Of a stretch of DNA of 64,000 nt, positions 18,297 to 25,112 are shown piece by piece. The translations under genes and the position numbers were made by a program. The stretch is from Lachnospiraceae bacterium KGMB03038 (GTDB lineage: Bacteria; Bacillota; Clostridia; Lachnospirales; Lachnospiraceae): positions 1,144,501 through 1,208,500 of the forward strand of contig CP041667.1 in assembly GCA_007361935.1 (NCBI GenBank), in the 5' to 3' direction. Below the pieces are notes generated by a model, which saw nothing but the letters and a program-made list of their open reading frames with translations, searched no databases and was not told where the DNA came from. Position 1 is the first letter of the stretch. Each line of letters opens with the position of its first letter.

Positions 18297-19175
18297 ATGC
18301 AGGGAAAGATCATAAAGGGAATTGCCGGATTCTACTACGTGGATGTAGTAGAATCCGGTGTTTATGAATGTAAAGCAAAAGGAATCTTCCGGAAGGAGAA
18401 GATCAAACCTCTGGTGGGGGATGATGTGGAGATAGAGATTCTGGATGAGGAAGAAAAATCTGGGAATATTACTGAGATCCTTCCTCGGAAGAATGAATTG
18501 ATCCGTCCGGCGTCCGCCAACGTAGATCAGGCGCTGGTGGTATTTGCCGTGGCTAAGCCAAGTCCTCATTTCCATCTGCTGGACCGTTTTCTGGTCATGA
18601 TGGAGATCCAGGAGATTCCCGCCGTACTGTGTTTTAATAAAGAAGATATCGGGAAAGAAGAGGAAATCGATAAGCTGCGGGAAGTTTATGAAAGCTGCGG
18701 GTATCCCTGCCTTTTTATCAGTGTGAAAGAAAAGAGCAACATTGATCAGGTGATGGAGCTGTTAAGGGGAAAGACGACGGTGATCGCCGGGCCCTCCGGG
18801 GTGGGAAAGTCTTCTCTTATCAACCTTCTACAGCCGGAGGCAAAAATGGAGACAGGAGCGGTCAGCCGCAAGATTGCAAGAGGGAGACACACCACGCGGC
18901 ACGCAGAGCTGTTTCCTATCAATGAGGACTCTTATATCATGGATACACCGGGATTTAGCTCTTTATATCTTCCTGAGCTGGAGAAAGAAGATCTGAAATA
19001 TTATTTTCCGGAATTTCGCGATTTTGAAGGCCAGTGCCGCTTCCAGGGATGCGACCATATCCATGAGCCGGACTGCGCGGTAAAAGAGGCGGTAGAACAA
19101 GGGAAGATCCATCCAGTCCGCTACGCGGATTATCAGGACATATATCAGGAATTAAAGGACAGGAGGAGGTACTAA
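18297..19175 (+). CDS. rsgA: Ribosome small-subunit-dependent GTPase A
   Basis: RsgA is a circularly permuted GTPase that checks late 30S assembly. The 292-residue protein has the N-terminal OB-fold (residues 1-65). The permuted G motifs appear as CFNKEDI (G4) near 116, then the Walker A GPSGVGKSSLIN near 165, a TTRHAEL region and the DTPGFSSL G3 motif. A C-terminal zinc knuckle carries CRFQGCDHIHEPDC near 250. A 14-base perfect inverted repeat lies within codons 10-21. It belongs to the prkC-rsgA-rpe-thiN run. Confidence 0.95.
   Translation: MQGKIIKGIAGFYYVDVVESGVYECKAKGIFRKEKIKPLVGDDVEIEILDEEEKSGNITEILPRKNELIRPASANVDQALVVFAVAKPSPHFHLLDRFLVMMEIQEIPAVLCFNKEDIGKEEEIDKLREVYESCGYPCLFISVKEKSNIDQVMELLRGKTTVIAGPSGVGKSSLINLLQPEAKMETGAVSRKIARGRHTTRHAELFPINEDSYIMDTPGFSSLYLPELEKEDLKYYFPEFRDFEGQCRFQGCDHIHEPDCAVKEAVEQGKIHPVRYADYQDIYQELKDRRRY
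18325..18358 (+). repeat. Perfect 14-bp inverted repeat inside the start of rsgA
   Basis: CCGGATTCTACTAC (18325-18338) pairs with GTAGTAGAATCCGG (18345-18358) around a six-base loop. The stem begins 28 bases after the rsgA start codon. A stem this strong at this place in an mRNA could slow or gate translation. Confidence 0.6.
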
Positions 19176-19179
19176 GGCT

Positions 19180-19842
19180 ATGGAGTATATTTTGTCGCCG
19201 TCGATCTTGTCGGCAGATTTCAAGGCGCTTGGAGAACAGATGAAGGCCACAGAAGAAAATGGAGCCCGTTATCTGCATTTCGACGTGATGGACGGCATGT
19301 TTGTACCCAGTATTTCTTTTGGGATGCCAGTGCTGAAGTCTATACACAATGCCACAGACCAGGTAATGGACGCTCATTTAATGGTGCAGGAGCCAATCCG
19401 ATATGTGGAAGCGTTTCAGGAAGCGGGCGCCCACATTGTGACAGTCCATCTGGAAGCATGCCGGGATGTTAGGGAGACTTTGGAGAGAATCCATGACTGC
19501 GGCATGAAAGCGGGACTCTCTATTTGTCCGGAGACAGATGTAGACCAGGCGGAGCCATTCCTTTCCAGCATTGAGATGCTGCTGGTCATGAGTGTGCATC
19601 CGGGATTTGGAGGCCAGAAATTCATACCAGAATCTCTGGATAAGATCCGCAGGGCACGGAACATGATCGAAGAGAGAAACCTTAAGGTAGACATCCAGGT
19701 GGATGGAGGGATCTATCTGACGAATGTGAGGGACGTCCTGGATGCGGGAGCTAATATCATTGTAGCAGGCTCAGCGGTATTTAAAGGCGATCCTGGAGAC
19801 AACACCAAGGCATTTATGGAGATATTGAACAGTTATGAGTAA
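19180..19842 (+). CDS. rpe: Ribulose-phosphate 3-epimerase
   Basis: Rpe interconverts ribulose-5-phosphate and xylulose-5-phosphate in the pentose phosphate pathway. The 220-residue TIM barrel has LSADF near residue 10 and HFDVMDGMFVPSISFG near 31, with metal-binding His and Asp. It also has DAHLMVQEP near 65, VMSVHPGFGGQKF near 138 and IQVDGGI near 170. The start is four bases after rsgA with AGGAGG upstream. The end overlaps thiN by eight bases. Confidence 0.95.
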   Translation: MEYILSPSILSADFKALGEQMKATEENGARYLHFDVMDGMFVPSISFGMPVLKSIHNATDQVMDAHLMVQEPIRYVEAFQEAGAHIVTVHLEACRDVRETLERIHDCGMKAGLSICPETDVDQAEPFLSSIEMLLVMSVHPGFGGQKFIPESLDKIRRARNMIEERNLKVDIQVDGGIYLTNVRDVLDAGANIIVAGSAVFKGDPGDNTKAFMEILNSYE

Positions 19843-20494
19843 GAGAATTGTAATCGTAAGCGGGGGAAAACTAAACGAAGAGTTTGTGCTGTCAATCCTT
19901 GGAGAGGAAGAAAGCGGCTATATTATCGGAGTGGACAAAGGGATGGAATTCCTTTACCGGCATCAGATCATGCCCAGCTATATTGTAGGGGATTTCGACA
20001 GTGTGAGCGAAGAGATCGGGGATTACTACCGCAATCAGACGGATGTGCCCATCCGGGAGTATAATCCGGTAAAAGACGCGTCGGATACCGAGATCGCGAT
20101 CCGGCTGGCTGTTACGCTTGGCTGCAAGGAACTTTTGATCCTGGGCGCCACCGGAGGCAGGATCGATCATCTGTGGGCAAATGTCCAGTCCCTTATGATC
20201 CCATTGAAAGCAGGGATTGAAACGAAGATTCTGGATGAGCAGAACCAGATCCAGCTGTTCCATGGTGAGATCACGCTGAAGAGATCGGAGGCTTATGGGC
20301 CGTATTTCTCTGTGTTTCCATTGGGCGAGAAGATTTATGGGTTTAATATCAAGGGGGCAAAATATCCTTTGACAGATCATATACTGACCCCTTATGATAG
20401 TCTGTGTGTCAGCAATCAGTTTGAAGAAGATGAGGTAACCATCTCGGCGCCGGACGGAGTTGTGATCCTGATGGAGACAAGGGATCTGAAATAG
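19835..20494 (+). CDS. thiN: Thiamine pyrophosphokinase
   Basis: This enzyme transfers pyrophosphate from ATP to thiamine. The 219-residue protein shows the family motifs GVDKGMEFLYRH near residue 32 and VGDFDSVS near 50. Further on are KDASDTEIAIRLA near 80 and LGATGGRIDHLWAN near 100, with a C-terminal beta domain that binds thiamine. It overlaps rpe. The YbaK- and RsgA-adjacent position is common in Clostridia. Confidence 0.92.
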   Translation: MSKRIVIVSGGKLNEEFVLSILGEEESGYIIGVDKGMEFLYRHQIMPSYIVGDFDSVSEEIGDYYRNQTDVPIREYNPVKDASDTEIAIRLAVTLGCKELLILGATGGRIDHLWANVQSLMIPLKAGIETKILDEQNQIQLFHGEITLKRSEAYGPYFSVFPLGEKIYGFNIKGAKYPLTDHILTPYDSLCVSNQFEEDEVTISAPDGVVILMETRDLK

Positions 20495-20555
20495 ACAGGC
20501 TGACCGCAAGCCCGGTGTTTGTCTGGGAAAATATAACAAAGGAGAGTAACGATAG

Positions 20556-21656
20556 ATGAAACTTGGAATTGTAGGTTTGCCGAATGTAGGAAAGAGCACG
20601 TTATTTAATTCGCTGACCAAGGCGGGAGCAGAGTCAGCCAATTATCCCTTCTGTACCATCGACCCTAATGTGGGAGTGGTGACGGTGCCGGATGAAAGGC
20701 TGAACGTATTAGGAGAGATGTATCATACCAAGAAGATCATCCCGGCCGCTATTGAATTCGTAGATATTGCGGGATTGGTGAAAGGGGCTTCCAAAGGAGA
20801 AGGCCTTGGAAACCAGTTTCTGGCCAATATCCGGGAAGTAGATGCTATCGTCCATGTAGTCCGCTGTTTTGAAGACAGCAATATTGTTCATGTGGATGGA
20901 AGCATCAATCCTTTGAGAGATATTGAGACCATTAATCTGGAATTGATCTTCTCTGATCTGGAGATCCTGGAGAGGAGGATCGCTAAGACGGCAAAAGTGG
21001 CCAGAAATGATAAGACCGCGGCCAAAGAGCTGGCTCTCTTAGAGAAGATCAAGGCTCATCTGGAAGAGGGAAAACTGGCCAAGATCTTTGACGGCGCCCA
21101 GGATGAGGAAGAAGAGGAATGGCTTAAGAGCTATAATCTCTTAACTTATAAGCCGGTGATCTACGCGGCTAATGTGGCGGAAGATGATCTGGCTGACGAT
21201 GGAGCCGGAAATGCCGGGGTACAGGCAGTGCGGGAACACGCAAAGGAAGAAAACAGCGAAGTATTTGTAGTCTGTGCCCAGATCGAGCAGGAGATCGCGG
21301 AGCTGGACGATGATGAAAAGAAAATGTTCCTGGAAGATCTGGGATTAGAGGAGTCTGGTCTTGAAAAGCTGATCAAAGCAAGCTACCATATCTTGGGCCT
21401 GATCAGTTATCTGACAGCCGGGGAACCGGAAGTTAGGGCATGGACCATTACAAAAGGGACGAAAGCGCCTCAGGCGGCAGGTAAGATCCACACCGATTTT
21501 GAGCGTGGATTTATCCGTGCGGAAGTGGTATCCTACGATGATCTGATCGCCTGCGGAAGCCACAACGCGGCCAAAGAAAAAGGATTGATCCGCCTGGAAG
21601 GAAAAGACTACGTGGTCCAGGACGGAGACATCATGCTGTTCCGGTTTAATGTATAA
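20556..21656 (+). CDS. ychF: Redox-regulated ATPase YchF
   Basis: YchF is an Obg-related P-loop protein that prefers ATP over GTP and binds ribosomes. The 366-residue chain has Walker A GLPNVGKSTLFNSL near residue 8, DIAGLVKGASKGEGLGNQFL near 67, and a central coiled coil. The C-terminal TGS domain is about residues 280-364. The NKxD specificity motif is replaced by an NVAEDDL-type sequence, as expected. It has its own AAAGGAGAG ribosome binding site. A 170-bp hairpin-rich repeat begins two bases after its stop. Confidence 0.95.
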   Translation: MKLGIVGLPNVGKSTLFNSLTKAGAESANYPFCTIDPNVGVVTVPDERLNVLGEMYHTKKIIPAAIEFVDIAGLVKGASKGEGLGNQFLANIREVDAIVHVVRCFEDSNIVHVDGSINPLRDIETINLELIFSDLEILERRIAKTAKVARNDKTAAKELALLEKIKAHLEEGKLAKIFDGAQDEEEEEWLKSYNLLTYKPVIYAANVAEDDLADDGAGNAGVQAVREHAKEENSEVFVVCAQIEQEIAELDDDEKKMFLEDLGLEESGLEKLIKASYHILGLISYLTAGEPEVRAWTITKGTKAPQAAGKIHTDFERGFIRAEVVSYDDLIACGSHNAAKEKGLIRLEGKDYVVQDGDIMLFRFNV

Positions 21657-21658
21657 CA

Positions 21659-21828
21659 ACAGTTCAGCCATGGGCAAGTTTGGGAGGGAATCCATGCTTG
21701 CATGAGATCCCGGCCAGGCTTGCGCATGGAGTGAGCGCCAGCATATGAGCAAAACAGCGGCGGAAGCCGCAGTAGAGCCCCGTAAGGGGCGTGTTTTGCG
21801 AGTATGTATGCAGGCGCGTCTGAACTGT
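21659..21828. repeat. Intergenic hairpin-rich repeat, copy A
   Basis: This 170-base element is bounded by a perfect inverted pair ACAGTTCAG (21659-21667) and CTGAACTGT (21820-21828). Inside it shares ordered blocks with copy B at 34135: CAGCCAT, TGCTTGCATGA, TGGAGTGAGCGCC, ATGAGCAAA, GCGGCG-AAGCCGC and a GC-rich hairpin (CCCCGTAAGGGG). Both copies begin at the stop codon of a gene. It has no convincing coding capacity. Confidence 0.7.
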
Positions 21829-21846
21829 GGAGAAGAAAGGAGCGTC

Positions 21847-22721
21847 ATGCACAAGTCAATTGATTTCCCAAACCTTGGAATTCACCTGTCCTCAGTTGGA
21901 GACCACATTACTTTATTTGGGTTTGATATCACTTTTTACGGTATCCTCATTGCCTGCGGAATTCTGGCAGGCTTTTTTTAACGGTCCGGGAAGCGAAACG
22001 TACGGAACAGAATCCAGAAGACTACTATGATCTTTCCATCTTTGCGGTTATTTTCTCGATCATTGGAGCCAGGCTTTATTATGTTATCTTTTCCTGGGAC
22101 ATCTATAAAGATGATTGGAAGAGTATTTTCCAGATCCGGGAAGGAGGTCTTGCCATCTATGGCGGGATCATCGCGGCGGTTCTTACGGTGCTTGTGTTTG
22201 CTAAAGTGAAAGGACTGTCCGCGCCGTTGATCTTTGATACGGCGGGCCTTGGACTTGCGGCGGGACAAGCGATCGGCCGCTGGGGGAATTTCTTCAATCG
22301 GGAAGCCTTCGGAGAGTATACGGATGGTCTGCTGGCCATGAGGCTGCCGATAGATGCGGTCCGGGGAAGTGATATTTCAAAGCTTATGCGGGAACATATT
22401 GAGAACGTTGACGGAGTCGCCTATATCCAGGCCCATCCAACGTTTCTCTACGAATCCCTTTGGTGTGTGATGGTATTGGCTGTAATGCTGATTTACCGGA
22501 GATATAAGAAGTTTGACGGAGAAGTCTTCTTGATCTATCTGATGGGATACGGGATCGGAAGATTCTGGATCGAAGGTCTTCGGACAGACCAGCTCCTGAT
22601 TCCGGGGACCAGCCTCGCGGTCTCTCAGATTCTGGCGGGAGTGACGGCTTTGGCGGCGCTGGGATTGATTGTGTGGAAGAGGAAGAGAGTGAAAGAAGAG
22701 TACGCGTCCGGCCGATACTAA
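21847..22721 (+). pseudogene. lgt: Prolipoprotein diacylglyceryl transferase, frameshifted
   Basis: Lgt attaches diacylglycerol to lipoproteins at the membrane. The N-terminal 44 codons (start ATG 21847, AAAGGAG upstream) end in GILAGFF and a stop at the T run 21963-21969. The rest of the protein continues in another frame without a break: TVREAKRTEQN, the EGGLAIYGG motif, the family signature GRWGNFFNREAFG, HPTFLYESLW, and a C-terminal membrane helix. The run has seven T; eight would restore a normal GFFLTVREAK junction. This is therefore either a real one-base deletion, a slippage-prone phase switch, or a sequencing error. Everything else in the gene looks intact. Confidence 0.85.
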
Positions 22722-22737
22722 TTTTATAAAAAATTAA

Positions 22738-22803
22738 AAAAGAGACGATCTTGTGAGACCCAGACGGTTTAAAATGGAAGGGATTGCAAGAGAGTCTTTT
22801 TTT
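22738..22803 (+). terminator. Possible weak terminator after lgt
   Basis: AAAAAAGAGAC...CTTG pairs imperfectly with CAAG...GTCTTTTTTT. The A-rich left side, T-rich right side and T run are terminator-like, but the stem has an internal mismatch. Confidence 0.4.
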
Positions 22804-22872
22804 TGTCTGTTTATATGGAAAAAGAATAAAAAAGATCAAGACAAAAATTTTGAAAAATGTCTGTAAATTATC

Positions 22873-22901
22873 TTGTCAAATAATTAACGATATGATATCA
22901 T
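22873..22901 (+). promoter_or_regulatory. Promoter with overlapping Rex-like operator, ahead of the malate/fumarate operon
   Basis: TTGTCA (22873-22878), a 17-base spacer and TATCAT (22896-22901) form a promoter about 45 bases before the dehydrogenase gene. The 18 bases 22873-22890, TTGTCAA-ATAA-TTAACGA, match the clostridial Rex consensus TTGTTAA-N4-TTAACAA at 12 of 14 defined positions. Rex is the NADH/NAD+ sensing repressor. It would release this site when NADH is high, which suits an NADH-consuming pathway. Confidence 0.65.
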
Positions 22902-22947
22902 TCCTAGTATAGTGAAAAATTTAACAGAAGAAAGGAATAGGTGAACT

Positions 22948-23892
22948 ATGAGCAGCAAGATTACGATTATTGGCGCAGGAAGTGTTGGAGCTACGATAGC
23001 TTATAAGCTGTCAGGGGAAGATATCGCATCTGAGATCGTCCTGATCGACATTAATAAGGACAAGGTCGAGGGTGAGGTCATGGACATCAAGCAGGGGACC
23101 TGCTTCCGTAATCCGGTATCTATCATTGCGGGAGAATATGAAGACGCGGTCGGATCTGATATTGTGATCATCACATCTGGTATTGCGAGGAAACCTGGAC
23201 AGACCAGGATCGAGCTTACCCAGACTAATGTGAATATCATCAAACAGATCACGCCTCAGATCGTGAAAGCGGCGCCTAACGCGATCTATATTATTGTCAG
23301 CAACCCCGTAGATATTCTGACCTATGTGTTTACCAAGATTTCGGGTCTCCCAGAGAACCAGATCATTGGTTCTGGAACTGTTTTGGATACGGCCAGGCTG
23401 CGTTATGGCCTGTCTGAACATTTTCATGTGGCTCAGAAGAATATCCATGCGTATGTGTATGGGGAACATGGGGATTCTTCTTTTGTTCCGTGGTCCAGCG
23501 CGGACATTGCCAGTATGAATCTGGATGCGTACTATGAGGCGATGGCCGACAAGGTAGGCATAGAAAAATTGGATAAAGACGCTATGGAAGAATATGTGCA
23601 TAAGTCTGGCGGACAGGTGATCGCTAAAAAGGGAGCAACGTTCTATGCTGTTTCAGTAGCGGTCTGTGAGCTTTGTAATCTTGTGCTCGCCGCTTCGGAT
23701 TCTGTAACTACCGTTTCCAGTATGATGCACGGAGAATACGGGATTGAAGATGTGGCCTTAAGTACATTGACTCTGGTAGGGCCTAAAGGAGTACAGGGCA
23801 GGATACCGGTGCGGCTGACGGACGAAGAGGTGGAAAAGCTTCGGAACAGCGCAAATGTATTAAAAGATGTGATCGCTCAGATTGAGATCTAA
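22948..23892 (+). CDS. LDH-fold dehydrogenase, predicted malate dehydrogenase
   Basis: The protein (314 residues) has the full lactate/malate dehydrogenase fold: GAGSVGATIA for NAD, and the catalytic residues Arg87, Asp147, Arg150 and His174 (in YGEHGDSS). Most of the chain looks like L-lactate dehydrogenase, and automatic annotation would likely say so. However, the specificity loop reads GIARKPGQTR, placing Arg81 where lactate dehydrogenases have Gln102. Arg at this position defines malate dehydrogenases, and the Gln102Arg change alone converts a lactate into a malate dehydrogenase in the classic Bacillus work. The neighbouring fumarase and fumarate reductase genes fit oxaloacetate reduction to malate. 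Predicted, not proven. Confidence 0.8.
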   Translation: MSSKITIIGAGSVGATIAYKLSGEDIASEIVLIDINKDKVEGEVMDIKQGTCFRNPVSIIAGEYEDAVGSDIVIITSGIARKPGQTRIELTQTNVNIIKQITPQIVKAAPNAIYIIVSNPVDILTYVFTKISGLPENQIIGSGTVLDTARLRYGLSEHFHVAQKNIHAYVYGEHGDSSFVPWSSADIASMNLDAYYEAMADKVGIEKLDKDAMEEYVHKSGGQVIAKKGATFYAVSVAVCELCNLVLAASDSVTTVSSMMHGEYGIEDVALSTLTLVGPKGVQGRIPVRLTDEEVEKLRNSANVLKDVIAQIEI

Positions 23893-23916
23893 GAAGAGGG
23901 ATAAGGAGGAACCAAT

Positions 23917-24720
23917 ATGAGATACAGTTATTATCCCGGCTGTACCTTGAAAAATAAAGCGGAGGCTCTGGATTCTTATGCCAGAGCTTCCGCCCAGGCT
24001 CTGGGATTTGAGCTGGAGGAGATCAAGGAATGGCAGTGCTGCGGCGGCGTGTATCCCCTGGGGACAGATGAGATCGCAACGAAGCTTGCTTCCGTCCGGG
24101 CGCTAAACGACGCGAAAGAAAAAGGCCAGGATCTGGTCACTTTATGTTCCGCCTGTCATCATGTGATCAAGAGAGTCAACGATGATATGCGCAACGTAGA
24201 AGAGATCCGCACCAAGGCCAACAACTATATGGCGGGAGAACTGGCAGAACCCTATCAGGGTGAGACGAAAGTCCTGCATTTCCTGGAGGTGCTCCGGGAC
24301 GAGATTGGATTTGACGTTCTGAAAGAAAAGGTGGTGCATCCACTGGAAGGAAAGAAGATCGGCGCTTATTACGGATGTCTGCTTTTGAGACCGGGAAAGA
24401 TCCTGGCATTTGACGATCCGGAGAATCCTAAGATCATGGAAGATTTTATACGGGCGATCGGAGCAGAGCCGGTAATCTATCCATACAGGAATGAGTGCTG
24501 CGGCGGTTACATATCGCTGAAAGAAAAAGATATGGCAAAAGAGATGTGCAGAAAGATTGGGGACAGCGCGGAAGGATTCGGCGCGGATATGCTGATCACC
24601 GCCTGTCCTCTCTGTATGTATAATCTGAATAAAAATCTGGAAGAGGATCTGCCGGTTTATTATTTTACAGAACTTCTGGCAGAGGCCCTGGGAGTGAAAG
24701 ACGAGGTGAAAAAGCAGTGA
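23917..24720 (+). CDS. hdrB: Heterodisulfide reductase-like subunit HdrB
   Basis: HdrB-type subunits carry two noncubane [4Fe-4S] clusters bound by CCG domains. Both domains are complete here: Cys9, Cys41-Cys42, Cys77, Cys80, and Cys154, Cys194-Cys195, Cys230, Cys233. In methanogens and sulfate reducers these clusters form the terminal disulfide-reducing site of the bifurcating complex. Here the operon supplies no DsrC but does supply a fumarate reductase, so HdrB may pass electrons to FrdB. The 267-residue length is a normal stand-alone HdrB. AAGGAGG precedes the ATG, and the stop overlaps hdrC. Confidence 0.9.
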   Translation: MRYSYYPGCTLKNKAEALDSYARASAQALGFELEEIKEWQCCGGVYPLGTDEIATKLASVRALNDAKEKGQDLVTLCSACHHVIKRVNDDMRNVEEIRTKANNYMAGELAEPYQGETKVLHFLEVLRDEIGFDVLKEKVVHPLEGKKIGAYYGCLLLRPGKILAFDDPENPKIMEDFIRAIGAEPVIYPYRNECCGGYISLKEKDMAKEMCRKIGDSAEGFGADMLITACPLCMYNLNKNLEEDLPVYYFTELLAEALGVKDEVKKQ

Positions 24721-25106
24721 AAGACCAGAAAAAACAAGCAGAGCTGATCCAGGAGATCAGCGGCGTGAATCCGCTGAAATGTATGAAATGCGGCAAATGC
24801 TCCGCTACCTGTCCGTCCTATAACGAGATGGATATCAAGCCTCATCAGTTTGTTTCTTATGTGATCAATGAAGATATCGAGTCACTGGTGCAGTCTAGGT
24901 CTTTGTGGAAATGTCTTTCCTGCTTTGCCTGCGTGCAGCGGTGTCCCAGGGATGTAAAACCGGGCAAGCTGATCGATGCGGCAAGACAGATCGTAGAACG
25001 GGAAAAAGGCGGGGACTACCTGACCCCGGATGAAATCCCGGAACTGTTAGATCCGGAAACCCCGCAGCAGCTCTTAGTCAGCGCGTTCAGAAGATACAGG
25101 AGGTGA
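24717..25106 (+). CDS. hdrC: Heterodisulfide reductase-like subunit HdrC
   Basis: This 129-residue iron-sulfur protein has two classical [4Fe-4S] ferredoxin motifs: Cys22, Cys25, Cys28, Cys32 and Cys66, Cys69, Cys72, Cys76. HdrC links HdrA to HdrB in the electron path of the complex. The GTG start overlaps the hdrB stop codon by four bases, so the two are translationally coupled. It is soluble; no membrane segment is seen. Confidence 0.9.
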   Translation: MKDQKKQAELIQEISGVNPLKCMKCGKCSATCPSYNEMDIKPHQFVSYVINEDIESLVQSRSLWKCLSCFACVQRCPRDVKPGKLIDAARQIVEREKGGDYLTPDEIPELLDPETPQQLLVSAFRRYRR

Positions 25107-25112
25107 TAGAAG

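Noticed and set aside
21745..21981. Longer N-terminus for the Lgt fragment starting at 21745
   Set aside because: The extra codons lie in the hairpin-rich repeat; the ATG at 21847 has a good ribosome binding site and matches the family start.
22948..23892. Plain L-lactate dehydrogenase label
   Set aside because: Arg replaces the lactate-specific Gln at the key loop position, and the operon context is malate/fumarate metabolism.
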